A stretch of 54,775 nt of DNA from Dehalococcoidia bacterium UBA2158 (lineage in GTDB: Bacteria; Chloroflexota; Dehalococcoidia; Lucifugimonadales; UBA3495): NCBI GenBank assembly GCA_002328185.1, contig DCWQ01000041.1, positions 112,038-166,812 on the forward strand, given 5' to 3'. The translations under genes were made by a program, and so were the position numbers. Position 1 is the stretch's first letter, and the number at the start of each line of letters is the position of its first letter. Shown piece after piece: positions 1 through 8,636 of this stretch. Under the pieces are notes generated by a model. The model saw only the letters and a list, made by a program, of their open reading frames with translations, was not told where the DNA came from and made no database searches.

Positions 1-190
1 GGCCCGCCGGCTTGTGGTAGTCCTCGGCGCCTCTCCACTCGAAGAAAGCGATGGTCGAGTTGGGGCCGGTCTCGAAGAAATAATGCCTGGCCCTGAGGCC
101 GTTGGGATAGCCGCCGATGGCCGCGACCATGGGGAAACCCATAACGTCCTTATAGAAACGGACGGTCTTTTCCATATCGTTGGTGACCAT
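1..190 (-). CDS. VOC/glyoxalase-family protein, partial (C-terminus outside the window)
   Basis: The reverse strand reads through the window edge as the N-terminal part of a vicinal-oxygen-chelate fold: a first strand with NHLAMVTNDMEKTVRFYKDV, then a GFPMVAAIG strand and ARHYFFETGPNSTIAFFEW. The spacing matches the first beta-alpha-beta unit of glyoxalase and dioxygenase relatives. The ATG at 188-190 is the only ATG near the start, but family-like residues (RGINHLA) continue upstream of it to about 210. The true start may therefore be a non-ATG codon, or the N-terminus may be slightly damaged; an upstream ATG is in a different frame. The substrate cannot be told from this fragment. Confidence 0.75.
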   Translation of the reverse strand, partial: MVTNDMEKTVRFYKDVMGFPMVAAIGGYPNGLRARHYFFETGPNSTIAFFEWRGAEDYHKPAG

Positions 191-274
191 TGCCAGGTGA
201 TTTATTCCGCGTGTCTTCCTATCGAGCCTGTGATGTAGAATCCGTGAAACCGGTCATGAGGAACCTGGCGCACC

Positions 275-940
275 TTGCAAGACAACGGCGACATACAGCT
301 AAAAGCAGTGGTTTTCGACTGGGACCTGACCCTGTGGAACAGTTGGGACATCCACCTGGCTTTGATGGAACAGATTGCTGACGAGTTGGCTTATCCTCGC
401 CCGGTACCCTCGGACGTGGGCAGGGAGTATTCGAGGCCTTTCTTGCAGCACCTGGCCCGGTTCTTCCCCGGCGACCAGGAAAAAGTCATCGCCACGTATA
501 TGGGTTTCTACCACGCCGCGGTCTGGCAGGAACGTCGGCTATACCCGGGTGTGCCCGAACTCTTGAAACAGCTTAAAGAAAACGGCTACCGTACAGCGGT
601 CCTGTCCGACAAACGACAGGTCTTCGGCGTGCCTGAATTCGAGTATTCGGGCATCGGCGATTCAATCGACCGGGCGCTTTTCTTCGGTGACGGCATGGTG
701 CCCAAGCCTGATCCGTCGAGTTTGGAAGGCCTGATGCATACGTTGGAGGTCGCGCCCAGGGAGTGCTTGTTCGTGGGGGACAGCCACCGGGATATCGAGT
801 GCGCTCAGCGGGCCGGCGCCTGGAGTGGGGCGGCTTTGTGGGCGTCTGTGGAGCCTGAACTGGTATTGGCTCTTAGACCCGAATTCCGGTGGGAGCGGGT
901 CGGTGATATCGGGACCACTCTGAAACTTAGGGGCGCCTAG
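275..940 (+). CDS. HAD-family hydrolase, phosphoglycolate-phosphatase-like
   Basis: This 221-residue protein has all four HAD motifs. Motif I is VVFDWDLT near residue 15, with both aspartates of DxDxT, which suits a phosphatase. Motif II is the Ser in AVLSDK, motif III the Lys in KPDPSS, and motif IV is CLFVGDSHRDIE. A helical cap lies between motifs I and II. The start used is a TTG with a GAGGA stretch about 11 bases upstream; no in-frame ATG is close. Its TAG stop overlaps the stop of the convergent lipA gene (shared bases 938-939). The substrate is not predictable; a small phosphate ester such as phosphoglycolate is typical of the family. Confidence 0.85.
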   Translation: MQDNGDIQLKAVVFDWDLTLWNSWDIHLALMEQIADELAYPRPVPSDVGREYSRPFLQHLARFFPGDQEKVIATYMGFYHAAVWQERRLYPGVPELLKQLKENGYRTAVLSDKRQVFGVPEFEYSGIGDSIDRALFFGDGMVPKPDPSSLEGLMHTLEVAPRECLFVGDSHRDIECAQRAGAWSGAALWASVEPELVLALRPEFRWERVGDIGTTLKLRGA

Positions 941-1833
941 ACCGTCAGTCCGGCAGCCGCATCGTGCTGTTCGTCGGCGTGGTAGGAACTGCGCACCAGC
1001 GGTCCTGACGCCACGTGCTTGAACCCCATTTCCATCCCGGCCTTGCGCAGTTCTTCGAATTCCTCGGGCCGGTAGAAACGGTCGATGGCCAGGTGCCTGA
1101 GCGAGGGACGCAGGTACTGGCCGATGGTCAGCAAGTCGCAATGGACCTTGCGCAGGTCAGACATGGTTTCCAGTATCTCGTCGACGGTCTCGCCCATGCC
1201 CACGATGATCCCCGACTTGGTGACCGTTGCTGGGTCGATGTCCTTGGCTTTGGCCAGCAATTCTAGGGAGATTCCGTAGCTGCCTTTGGGCCGCACCTTG
1301 GGGAAGATGCGCATGGTGGACTCGATGTTGTGGTTCAAGACGGCAGGCCCGGCTTCGATGACTCGTTTCAGGGCGGGCCACGATTCGGCGAAATCGGGTA
1401 TCAGCACCTCGACCCGGCAGTCCGGGCTCGTCTCTTTGATCTTGGTGATGCACGAAGCGAAGATGTATGCACCGCCGTCGGGCAGGTCGTCCCGGTTCAC
1501 CGAGGTGATCACGCAGTAGCGCAGCCCCATGGATTGGACGGCCTCAGCCACGCGCTTGGGTTCTTGCAGGTCCAGGCCCTTGGGACGGCCCGTGGTCACC
1601 GCGCAGTAGCGGCAGGCCCGCGTGCAGATCTCGCCCAGAATCATGAAGGTGGCAGTGCCTCGGTTCCAACATTCGCCGATGTTGGGACAGTGGGCTTCTT
1701 CGCAGACCGTGTGGAGCTGCTGGCACTTCATCAGGTTCTGGAGCTCAAGATAACGAGGGCTGCCCGGCATCCTGACCTTGAGCCACTCGGGAAGACGGGG
1801 CCTGATCTGAAGTTTGTCGGGACGCTGGGCCAT
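937..1833 (-). CDS. lipA: Lipoyl synthase
   Basis: Radical SAM enzyme that inserts two sulfurs into protein-bound octanoyl groups to make lipoyl cofactors. The ATG at 1831-1833 gives 298 residues and has GGAG five bases upstream; the frame stays open to a TTG at 1884 with no good ribosome site. The auxiliary cluster motif CX4CX5C is at about C44, C49 and C55 (CEEAHCPNIGEC), and the radical SAM CX3CX2C motif at C70, C74 and C77 (CTRACRYC). The C-terminal RSSYHA serine motif that ligates the auxiliary cluster is present. No lipB or 2-oxoacid dehydrogenase gene is adjacent. All diagnostic residues are intact. Confidence 0.97.
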   Translation of the reverse strand: MAQRPDKLQIRPRLPEWLKVRMPGSPRYLELQNLMKCQQLHTVCEEAHCPNIGECWNRGTATFMILGEICTRACRYCAVTTGRPKGLDLQEPKRVAEAVQSMGLRYCVITSVNRDDLPDGGAYIFASCITKIKETSPDCRVEVLIPDFAESWPALKRVIEAGPAVLNHNIESTMRIFPKVRPKGSYGISLELLAKAKDIDPATVTKSGIIVGMGETVDEILETMSDLRKVHCDLLTIGQYLRPSLRHLAIDRFYRPEEFEELRKAGMEMGFKHVASGPLVRSSYHADEQHDAAAGLTV

Positions 1834-1931
1834 GGGGTCTCCAGTCGGTGGGTTCGTTCGCCCGGATCCTGATATCGGCTCCAAGTGCTCCGCGGATTAT
1901 ATCAAGGAATGAGCCAGAGCAACTTAAGTCG

Positions 1932-2540
1932 CTATAGTAGGTGGATGGGCGTGCGGTCACTCCGCTGCTTCTCCGCCGCGATGGTCGCGTCAATGTCGGA
2001 CACTGCCTGTCTCAGGTTGTCTTTGCTGTTCATCACCTGACGGTCGAAATTGGCAGCCTGCCTCAGTTCGTCCATCGCCGTTTTCAATCGTAACTCCATC
2101 TCTGGGGTCGACTCGGTCATCCGTTGGGACAAGCGATCCTGCAACTCTTCGAACGACCCAGGGACCATGAAGATGAACAACGCGTTCGGGGCCATCTGCC
2201 GGACGGTGGCCGCGCCCTGGACATCTATCTTTAGAATAACGTCCTTGCCCGCCTCCAGGCCGGACGTCACTTGGCTCCGGGGTACGCCGTACCAGCGGCC
2301 GTAGACCTCGGCGCATTCCACGAACTCGTTCCGGTCTTTCATATCTATGAAAGTGGGTTCGTCCAAGAAGATGTAATCGACGCCGTCGGTCTCGCCGGGG
2401 CGGATGGCCCTAGTGGTGGCGGTGACCACGAAATGCCAGGGCCGGTCCAGCTTGCGCAGTTCGTTAAGGGCGGCGTCCTTACCCACGCCCGACGGTCCCG
2501 ATAGAACTACTAACAGGGGAGAGGAGTCGTTCTCGGGCAC
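1932..2540 (-). CDS. gmk: Guanylate kinase
   Basis: Phosphorylates GMP to GDP with ATP. The 202-residue protein starts with a P-loop (LSGPSGVGKDAAL), followed by the GMP-binding region (TATTRAIRPGETDGVDYIFL) and the IDVQGA segment, all in the order expected for Gmk. The Lys of the P-loop is followed by Asp-Ala instead of the common Ser/Thr-Thr. GTG at 2538-2540 is the start. It begins five bases after the aroA stop, so it is very likely translated from the tyrA-aroA-gmk transcript. The length is usual for the family. Confidence 0.95.
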   Translation of the reverse strand: MPENDSSPLLVVLSGPSGVGKDAALNELRKLDRPWHFVVTATTRAIRPGETDGVDYIFLDEPTFIDMKDRNEFVECAEVYGRWYGVPRSQVTSGLEAGKDVILKIDVQGAATVRQMAPNALFIFMVPGSFEELQDRLSQRMTESTPEMELRLKTAMDELRQAANFDRQVMNSKDNLRQAVSDIDATIAAEKQRSDRTPIHLL

Positions 2541-2545
2541 CTGAG

Positions 2546-3880
2546 TTACCTGGCTTCCTCAAGCAGGAGGTCGAGGTCCTGCCAGAATGCGGGGTAAGAC
2601 ACCGAGGTATCGGCCGCGCCGTGGACTGTGGTCTCACCGCTGGCCAGCAACCCGGCTACTGCCATGGACATGGCCAGCCGGTGGTCGCCGTGACTCTCGC
2701 AATCGGCGCCGGTAAGTTCGCTAGCGCCAGCCTGTCTGCCGCGTATGATCATGCCGTCTTCTCGGGGCTCAATCTTGGCGCCCAGACGGGTGAGTTCTTC
2801 TACGGTTGTGGCGATGCGGTCCGTTTCTTTCACCCGTAGTTCCGCAGCGTCCCGTATCACCGTGTTGCCGGTGGCGAAGCAGGCAGCCACGGCCAGGATG
2901 GGTACCTCGTCCAACATTCTCGGAATCATGTCGCCGCCGATCTCGACTCCGTGCAGTTCGGTGGAGGTGACCAAGATGTCGGCCACCGGCTCTCCGCCTT
3001 CAGTTCGCTGGTCGACCAGCTGCAGCGAGTCGCCCGCGCCCATCGCTTGAAGCACGTCTACTATTCCGGTGCGGCTGGGGTTCAGGCCCACGCTCTGGAT
3101 CAGGATGCGGGCATTCGGGTGGCAGAGGCCTGCGACCATCCAGAACGCGGCCGAACTGATATCGCCGGGCACGGTGATGTCGACTGCATTTAGTTCCGCC
3201 GGGTGGATAACCAGGTCCAAGTCGTTCTTTTCGATCTTCCCGCCCATGGCCAGGACCATGCGTTCGGTGTGGTCACGGGACAGGGCCGGTTGGTGGATGA
3301 CAGTATCGCCTGAAGCCGAGAGCCCAGCCAGCATAATTGCCGATTTCACCTGGGCGCTGGCCATGGGCAGATCGTACTCGATGCCCTGGAGGCTGCCGCC
3401 ACGGACGACCAGCGGCGCCAAAGAGTCGTCCTGGCGGCCCAAGATTTGGGCGCCCATCTGTTTCAGAGGCTGGACGATGCGCTGCATGGGGCGGCTCCGC
3501 AGGGAGCCGTCTCCGGTGATTACGGAAACGAAGGACTGGGAGGCCAATATCCCCGAAAGCAGCCGCATGGATGTGCCGCTATTTCCGGCGTCCAAAATGT
3601 CTTCGGGCTCTGTCAGTTGAGGGCCCTGGCCCCTCACCGTGTAGCTGCCGGGAGCCCCGGCAGGTTCGATGCTGACTCCCATGGCTTGCAGACAACGCAT
3701 AGTGGAGATCACATCGTCGCCGCTGGAAAGGCCTTGCACCAGGGCGCCACCATGAGCAATGGCGTTCAGAATCATCGATCGGTGGGATATGGATTTATCG
3801 CCGGGAACGGAGAGGACGCCGCCCAACGATGTGGGACGGCTGATGCCACCGGAGGGGCTGGATGGAGCGGCGGTGCTCAT
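2546..3880 (-). CDS. aroA: 3-phosphoshikimate 1-carboxyvinyltransferase (EPSP synthase)
   Basis: Sixth enzyme of the shikimate pathway; joins shikimate-3-phosphate and PEP to give EPSP. The 444-residue protein has the family signatures in order: GDKSISHR, LDAGNSGTSMRLLSG, MLDEVPILAVAA, RVKETDRI and the C-terminal DHRLAMSMAV. The first 20 residues are Ser/Pro-rich and vary in the family. The ATG at 3878-3880 is used. It lies 66 bases after tyrA and 5 bases before gmk on the same strand, so two aromatic amino-acid genes appear co-transcribed with a nucleotide kinase. Confidence 0.97.
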   Translation of the reverse strand: MSTAAPSSPSGGISRPTSLGGVLSVPGDKSISHRSMILNAIAHGGALVQGLSSGDDVISTMRCLQAMGVSIEPAGAPGSYTVRGQGPQLTEPEDILDAGNSGTSMRLLSGILASQSFVSVITGDGSLRSRPMQRIVQPLKQMGAQILGRQDDSLAPLVVRGGSLQGIEYDLPMASAQVKSAIMLAGLSASGDTVIHQPALSRDHTERMVLAMGGKIEKNDLDLVIHPAELNAVDITVPGDISSAAFWMVAGLCHPNARILIQSVGLNPSRTGIVDVLQAMGAGDSLQLVDQRTEGGEPVADILVTSTELHGVEIGGDMIPRMLDEVPILAVAACFATGNTVIRDAAELRVKETDRIATTVEELTRLGAKIEPREDGMIIRGRQAGASELTGADCESHGDHRLAMSMAVAGLLASGETTVHGAADTSVSYPAFWQDLDLLLEEAR

Positions 3881-3946
3881 GATCTGGTCTTACTCGCAAT
3901 GGTCATGCCTGACCGGTTAGCGGTTTTCGTTGCCCCGGCGGTGCGG

Positions 3947-4951
3947 CTACTTCTTGTTGGCCGGGTCATCTTTCAGCCCGCCGAAAACTTTCTTTTGCAT
4001 CTCCATCGCCCGGCGGCCCATGAACATCTCGCCTATGGATTCACCGAAGGATGGAATATCGGTGGCAAGCCGGTCCATGGTGGTGTAGATACCCGCAGTC
4101 CAACGGGCCCGGGCATCCAGCGCCTCGGTAAATACACTTTCCACGGTCTCCGGGTCGGGTCCGCCCTCTTTGGCCAGCATATTGCGCAGGTCGTAAAGCT
4201 CTCGGATGTAGGCGTCGATCCAGGAGACGATGGGCTCAGGGTTGGTCACACATATATCGCGGTGCATCACCGGATCGCCCGAGGCCAGGCGGGTCAGGTC
4301 GCCGAACCCAGAGGATGCCAATTGCGCGATGTCTTCCCAGTTGGCGCTCTTGGAGGCGGTGCCCATCAGGGCCACCGACATCATGAACGGCAGGTGGCTG
4401 ACCGCGGCTACAAAGCTATCGTGCTCGTCCACTCCGATGAAATAGGGCTTGGCGCCGATGGCTTCGGCCATGGTAGTTACGGAGGAAACCGCGGCTCGCT
4501 CAGCAGTGACGCTGGGAACGATGCAGTAGGCCTTACCCTTGAACATCTGGCCGTCGGCATTCTGCGGACCGGACAATTCTCTGCCAGCCATGGGATGGCC
4601 GCCCACGAAGCTAACGTGTTTTGGGAGAACTTCCTCGGCCCATTGCAGCACCGCTTTCTTGGAGCTGCCAACGTCCGTGACCACGCAGCCTTCCTCAAAA
4701 TCGTTGGCTGCCGATTCCATCATCTCCCGCATCGCCTGGATGGGAGTGGCGAACACAACCACATCGGCCCCTCTGACGGCGCTGGCCAGGCGGGCTTCAA
4801 CCTTCTTGAAGGCCCCGGACTTCTGGGCGCCGGAGCGTGCGGAACTATCATAATCGGTGCCAACGATGTCCACCTGGAGATTGGAGCTCTTGATGGCGAG
4901 GGCTAATGAGGTGCCCATCAAGCCTGTTCCGACGATAGCTACTGTGGTCAA
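3947..4951 (-). CDS. tyrA: Prephenate dehydrogenase
   Basis: NAD(P)-dependent oxidative decarboxylation of prephenate towards tyrosine. An N-terminal Rossmann fold begins at VAIVGTGLMGTSLAL, and the substrate region holds GGHPMAGREL and AVSHLPFMMSVAL, with an all-helical C-terminal dimerisation domain. The chosen start is the TTG at 4949-4951, because GGAGG lies five bases upstream; the frame is open to another TTG at 4963 that would overlap this ribosome site. There is no ACT domain after the catalytic region, so tyrosine feedback through such a domain is not expected. It is the first gene of the tyrA-aroA-gmk run. Confidence 0.93.
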   Translation of the reverse strand: MTTVAIVGTGLMGTSLALAIKSSNLQVDIVGTDYDSSARSGAQKSGAFKKVEARLASAVRGADVVVFATPIQAMREMMESAANDFEEGCVVTDVGSSKKAVLQWAEEVLPKHVSFVGGHPMAGRELSGPQNADGQMFKGKAYCIVPSVTAERAAVSSVTTMAEAIGAKPYFIGVDEHDSFVAAVSHLPFMMSVALMGTASKSANWEDIAQLASSGFGDLTRLASGDPVMHRDICVTNPEPIVSWIDAYIRELYDLRNMLAKEGGPDPETVESVFTEALDARARWTAGIYTTMDRLATDIPSFGESIGEMFMGRRAMEMQKKVFGGLKDDPANKK

Positions 4952-5084
4952 GGGTTCCTCCAAATACGGCCTGGCCGACTCTATCTAGTAATGGGCCACA
5001 AGCCTGCCTGGGAATATATCTTACACCATTAGATGCAAGCCAGGCACCTAGGGTTACAGGGGCTCGGTCAGGCGTAAACCGGGG

Positions 5085-6023
5085 CTATTTTCGAGAGGAC
5101 AGAGCCTCTGCCACGATGTCAGTGCGGACCATCTTGGCGTAGGGCTGCCTCGCCTTGCAGAGACCGGCGGCGATCAGGATGTCGTGGAGGTTTTCGAACT
5201 GGGGTCGGGCCAGCGTGGGGTCGGTGGGCCAATTATCCTGGGCCTTCAGCCTGGCGACTGCCTTAACCACTAGCTCCAAGCTCACGTTGGGGAAGAACCC
5301 GGCCACTGCCTCGCCGACATCGGCTGCGTTATGGGAGGCTAACCAGTCCAAAGCGTTGGCATAGCCCACGGTGAAGCGCTGGACGGTCTCCGGCTCGGTT
5401 GCCAGGTAGTGGTTGGTGGCTGCGAATGAACTGTAGGCCAGGTGCCCGTTCACGGGGCCGAGGGCGATCACCAGGTGGCCTGATCCGTCTTCCAGCAATT
5501 GTTCCGCAGCAGGCTGGGGCACGTGTATGTACTCGGCTTTGTCTTCCCGGAAAGCGGCCATGGCTTGGTCCAAGTCCAGGCCGGTGACCAGGTCCACCTC
5601 GGACGGCTCGATGTTGTGCCGCCTGAGGGCATACTGGAACGATGCCCAGGGCATGGGCGAAAAGCGGACGGGGATGAGTTTGGCGCCCTTCAGCGATTCC
5701 CACTTAAAGGGGTCCTGATTGGTCCGGCTGATGACAAAGAAACCGTCCCTGGAATTTATCTCTGCGAAGTGGACTGGGACCGTCTCCGCCCCCCAATCAG
5801 AGGCGATGATGGAACGCATGATGCCGCTCTGGGCGATATCAGCCGCCCCATTGATCACCGCAGCCATCGGGTGGCCGAACTCGGGCGGGCAGGTCTTGAA
5901 ATCGACGTCCAGGCCCTCTTTCTCCAGAAAACCCCCGGCCACCGAGACGTAGATGGGCGTGTAGAACAGCGTGCGAATGACTTCGAGCAGTCTCAGGGGC
6001 CGCCGTTTGCTGGTGGAAGCCAC
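5085..6023 (-). CDS. NMT1/THI5-like ABC substrate-binding protein
   Basis: The 312-residue protein resembles periplasmic binding proteins of the NMT1/SsuA group: VIRTLFYTPIYVSVAGGFLEK, a GAADIAQSG motif and the LKGAKLIPV segment. Start is GTG at 6021-6023 with GGAGA upstream. Oddly, no signal peptide or lipobox is visible; the protein begins with a short basic stretch and enters the fold at once, so it may act in the cytoplasm or the export signal may be non-standard. No permease or ATPase gene is near. It follows the alpha/beta hydrolase by 25 bases on the same strand, so the two may act on a common ligand. Confidence 0.75.
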   Translation of the reverse strand: MASTSKRRPLRLLEVIRTLFYTPIYVSVAGGFLEKEGLDVDFKTCPPEFGHPMAAVINGAADIAQSGIMRSIIASDWGAETVPVHFAEINSRDGFFVISRTNQDPFKWESLKGAKLIPVRFSPMPWASFQYALRRHNIEPSEVDLVTGLDLDQAMAAFREDKAEYIHVPQPAAEQLLEDGSGHLVIALGPVNGHLAYSSFAATNHYLATEPETVQRFTVGYANALDWLASHNAADVGEAVAGFFPNVSLELVVKAVARLKAQDNWPTDPTLARPQFENLHDILIAAGLCKARQPYAKMVRTDIVAEALSSRK

Positions 6024-6048
6024 GTCGTCTCCTACTGGTTATGGGTTA

Positions 6049-6843
6049 TTAGGCTTCAAGGAAGGGTATCAGAGCGCCTAAGAATGCTTCGGGATCCTCG
6101 ACCTGGGGGATGTGGCCGAGGCCGGGCAGGACCACCTTCTGGGCGTTGACGATATTGTTGTGCAGCAGTTCTTCACCCTCACGCAGCCGGTCAACCTCGC
6201 CGTAGAGCACCATGGTGGACGATGCTTTGACTCTGGGCAGGCGGGACATGAGGTCGTAATGGGCCAGGGACCCCATCAGCTTTCCCACCCAGACACCAGC
6301 CTTGGCACGGCTCTGGTTGTTGGCGTCCAGCCACTCCTGCTGGGGATTGGCGAAAGTGGTGGCTTCCTTCAGCCCTTTCAAGGTCCGTGGCTTGGGCATG
6401 CCCTTTGCGTCGAACTGGCTGGCCGATTCCTTCAACCGCTCTTTGGCCGTGCGTGGGCTCCAGACCGGGCACCCCACCAGCACCAGCTTGTCCACCCGCT
6501 CCGGGAAGCTGGCGGCGGTCTCGGTGGCCAGGACCGCGCCGACCGAGTTGCCGACGACGTGGGCGCGGTGGATGTTCAGCACCTGACAGGCGTGATCTAA
6601 GGCCTGGGCGTAATCGGGAAGATTGAAGTGCCGAGTGGGCTTGTCGGAATCACCGTGCCCCAGCATGTCAAAGGCATAACAGGTGTACTTCTGGCTGAGG
6701 GAATCGATCACCCCTTCCCAGGTCCAGATGGACGTGCCCAGCGGGTGAAGTAGTACGACCGGGTACCCGCTGCCCTTTTTAACGAAATGCATGTTGCCGG
6801 AGGGAGTGGGAACGGTATCGGTCAGGTCACGGCGTACGAACAT
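6049..6843 (-). CDS. Alpha/beta-fold hydrolase
   Basis: A 264-residue single-domain hydrolase. The oxyanion-hole region is LLHPLGTS, the nucleophile elbow is GNSVG near residue 98, the acid lies in LYGEVDRLREGEE, and the catalytic His is in GLGHIPQVEDPE near the C-terminus. The cap is helical (about residues 125-190). The oxyanion motif has HPLG in place of the commoner HGxG. ATG at 6841-6843. It opens a two-gene minus-strand unit with the NMT1-like binding protein and is divergent from otsA. Substrate unknown; esterase, lactonase and C-C hydrolase are all possible. Confidence 0.85.
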   Translation of the reverse strand: MFVRRDLTDTVPTPSGNMHFVKKGSGYPVVLLHPLGTSIWTWEGVIDSLSQKYTCYAFDMLGHGDSDKPTRHFNLPDYAQALDHACQVLNIHRAHVVGNSVGAVLATETAASFPERVDKLVLVGCPVWSPRTAKERLKESASQFDAKGMPKPRTLKGLKEATTFANPQQEWLDANNQSRAKAGVWVGKLMGSLAHYDLMSRLPRVKASSTMVLYGEVDRLREGEELLHNNIVNAQKVVLPGLGHIPQVEDPEAFLGALIPFLEA

Positions 6844-6965
6844 GGAGCCCTTCTCCTATATTGCCACACGAAACGGGTAATTGGCCACGCAAAATAGACG
6901 TGTCAGGCGCGTATGGTACTCACCGTTAGGCCCTCTGTCAATTTGGCCAAGACAGCGGTTTCCGG

Positions 6966-6994
6966 TTGACCTTTAACGCCTGATGTGGAAAAAT
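6966..6994 (+). promoter_or_regulatory. Possible promoter for otsA
   Basis: TTGACC at 6966-6971 and AAAAAT at 6989-6994 are separated by 17 bases, about 110 bases upstream of otsA. The -35 is good but the -10 is weak, so this is tentative. A perfect 32-base palindrome begins two bases after the -10. Confidence 0.3.
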
Positions 6995-6995
6995 C

Positions 6996-7027
6996 CAGGT
7001 TCTGGAGCAGCCCTGCTCCAGAACCTG
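6996..7027. promoter_or_regulatory. Perfect 15-bp inverted repeat in the otsA / hydrolase divergent region
   Basis: The two 15-base arms, CAGGTTCTGGAGCAG and its exact complement, are separated only by CC. The element lies 75 bases upstream of the otsA ATG and 150 bases from the divergent hydrolase. No U-tract follows it on the plus strand; on the minus strand GGATTTTTCC follows. It could be a dyad operator at the otsA promoter or an RNA hairpin in its leader. Confidence 0.6.
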
Positions 7028-7101
7028 TTCTTAGCTCTTGAATAAACCCGTAGACCGTGAAACCGGCCTGTGACATCTAAGGGGTAAAAGGGGGTGGGGT
7101 G

Positions 7102-8610
7102 ATGGGTGAACCGACTTGGACCCGGGAAAAACTTCAACGGCTAGTGTACCGTGAGATTGGCGACTATCAATTGATAGTGGTCTCTAATCGTCAGCCCTAC
7201 GTGCACGAGATGGTTGAGGGCAAGCTCAGCTATACCTCCACTGCCGGTGGACTGACCACGGCCATCGACCCCTTGATGCAAGAATGTGGCGGCACCTGGG
7301 TCGCTTACGGCGGCGGCAAGGGCGACTCCATCGCCGTTGACGCGAACAACCGCATCCAGGTCCCCCCCGACGATCCCTCCTATACCCTGCGGCTGGTCTG
7401 GCTGACCGAGCAGGAAGAACAGGGCTACTACGCCGGTTTCTCCAACGAGGGCCTGTGGCCGCTTTGCCACAACGCTTTCATCGAACCTACTTTCCAGTTG
7501 TCCGACTGGGAGACCTATAAATCGGTGAACAACGTGTTTGCAGAGCAGGTCTTGGACGAGATCGACGGCCGCCCCGCCGCCGTGTTCACCCAGGACTACC
7601 ACCTGGCGCTGCTCCCGCGCCTGCTGCGGGAGGCCGACCCCGATATTATCACCGGTCAGTTCTGGCACATACCCTGGCCCACCTACGAGATCTTCCGCAT
7701 CTGCCCTTGGGGCGAGGAACTCCTGGACGGCCTGCTTGGCAACGACCTGCTGGGTTTCCACATCGGCGACCACTGCGACAATTTCATGGAGGCCGCGGGG
7801 CGGGTGTTGGGCTCCCAGGTCCATGACGAGTACAACCTGGTCTATCAACGGGAAGAGCCGACTCTGGTCAGGCCATTCCCCATCAGTGTTGATTTCGAAC
7901 AGATCAATCAGGAGTCTCAAAGTCCCGAAGTGACCGAAGAGATGGATCGGTTGATCGAGGAACTGAACCTCGGAGGAAAGGTAATCGGTCTGGGCATTGA
8001 CCGCATCGACTACACCAAAGGCATCCCACACCGCATCCGGGCCATCGGCCGGTTCTTTGAGAAGTATCCCGAGTATATCGGCCAGGTGGTGTTCGTCCAG
8101 GCCGGCGTCATGAGCCGGGCCAACATACACGCCTACCAACAGCTTTCGGACCAGATCAACGTGGAGCTGGAGAGCGTGAATGGGCGGTTTTGCACCGATG
8201 ATTGGCAGCCCATCCTCTATCTCCCCGACGACCTGCCGGCGGTCACACTTGCTGCGTTCCGACGCATCGCCCGTTTCTGCGTGGTCAGCTCTCTGCACGA
8301 CGGCATGAACCTGGTCGCCAAGGAATACGTGGCCAGCCGGTTCGATGAAGACGGCGTGTTGATCCTGAGTCCGTTCACCGGGTCCGCCCATGAGTTGACC
8401 GATTCCGTAATCGTGAACCCCTATGCCACGGAGGATTTCGCCACAGCCATCTGCGAGGCGGTGGAGATGCCGTACGAGATGCGCCGGGAACGGATGAAGC
8501 GGATGCGTGGTGTGGTGGAAGAGAACAACATCTACATGTGGGCCGCCCGGCTCTTTGTCGACATGATGCAGGGGACCCGCCGTTCCCACCGCCCCATCCG
8601 CAGCCCCTAG
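7102..8610 (+). CDS. otsA: Alpha,alpha-trehalose-6-phosphate synthase
   Basis: GT20 glycosyltransferase joining a nucleotide-activated glucose to glucose-6-phosphate. The 502-residue protein carries IVVSNRQPYVHE and STAGGLTTAIDPLM at the N-terminus, VFTQDYHLALLP with the Asp-Tyr-His motif near residue 170, NDLLGFHIGDH, the donor-site GIDRIDYTKGIPHR, and GMNLVAKEYVA. The ATG at 7102 is chosen; a GTG lies immediately before it and purine-rich GGGGGTGGGGT serves as ribosome site. otsB begins 26 bases after the stop. The pair makes trehalose, a compatible solute and stress protectant. There is no fused phosphatase domain. Confidence 0.95.
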   Translation: MGEPTWTREKLQRLVYREIGDYQLIVVSNRQPYVHEMVEGKLSYTSTAGGLTTAIDPLMQECGGTWVAYGGGKGDSIAVDANNRIQVPPDDPSYTLRLVWLTEQEEQGYYAGFSNEGLWPLCHNAFIEPTFQLSDWETYKSVNNVFAEQVLDEIDGRPAAVFTQDYHLALLPRLLREADPDIITGQFWHIPWPTYEIFRICPWGEELLDGLLGNDLLGFHIGDHCDNFMEAAGRVLGSQVHDEYNLVYQREEPTLVRPFPISVDFEQINQESQSPEVTEEMDRLIEELNLGGKVIGLGIDRIDYTKGIPHRIRAIGRFFEKYPEYIGQVVFVQAGVMSRANIHAYQQLSDQINVELESVNGRFCTDDWQPILYLPDDLPAVTLAAFRRIARFCVVSSLHDGMNLVAKEYVASRFDEDGVLILSPFTGSAHELTDSVIVNPYATEDFATAICEAVEMPYEMRRERMKRMRGVVEENNIYMWAARLFVDMMQGTRRSHRPIRSP

Positions 8611-8636
8611 TCCGGCTGCTCCAGTGGACTATCTCC

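Noticed and set aside
3446..4906. A 486-codon open frame on the plus strand across aroA and tyrA
   Set aside because: It is antisense to two well-supported genes, has no family resemblance and shows the His/Gly-rich composition typical of a shadow frame in GC-rich DNA.
7141..8589. A 482-codon open frame on the minus strand under otsA
   Set aside because: otsA on the plus strand carries every expected motif; the antisense frame is a product of the codon bias.
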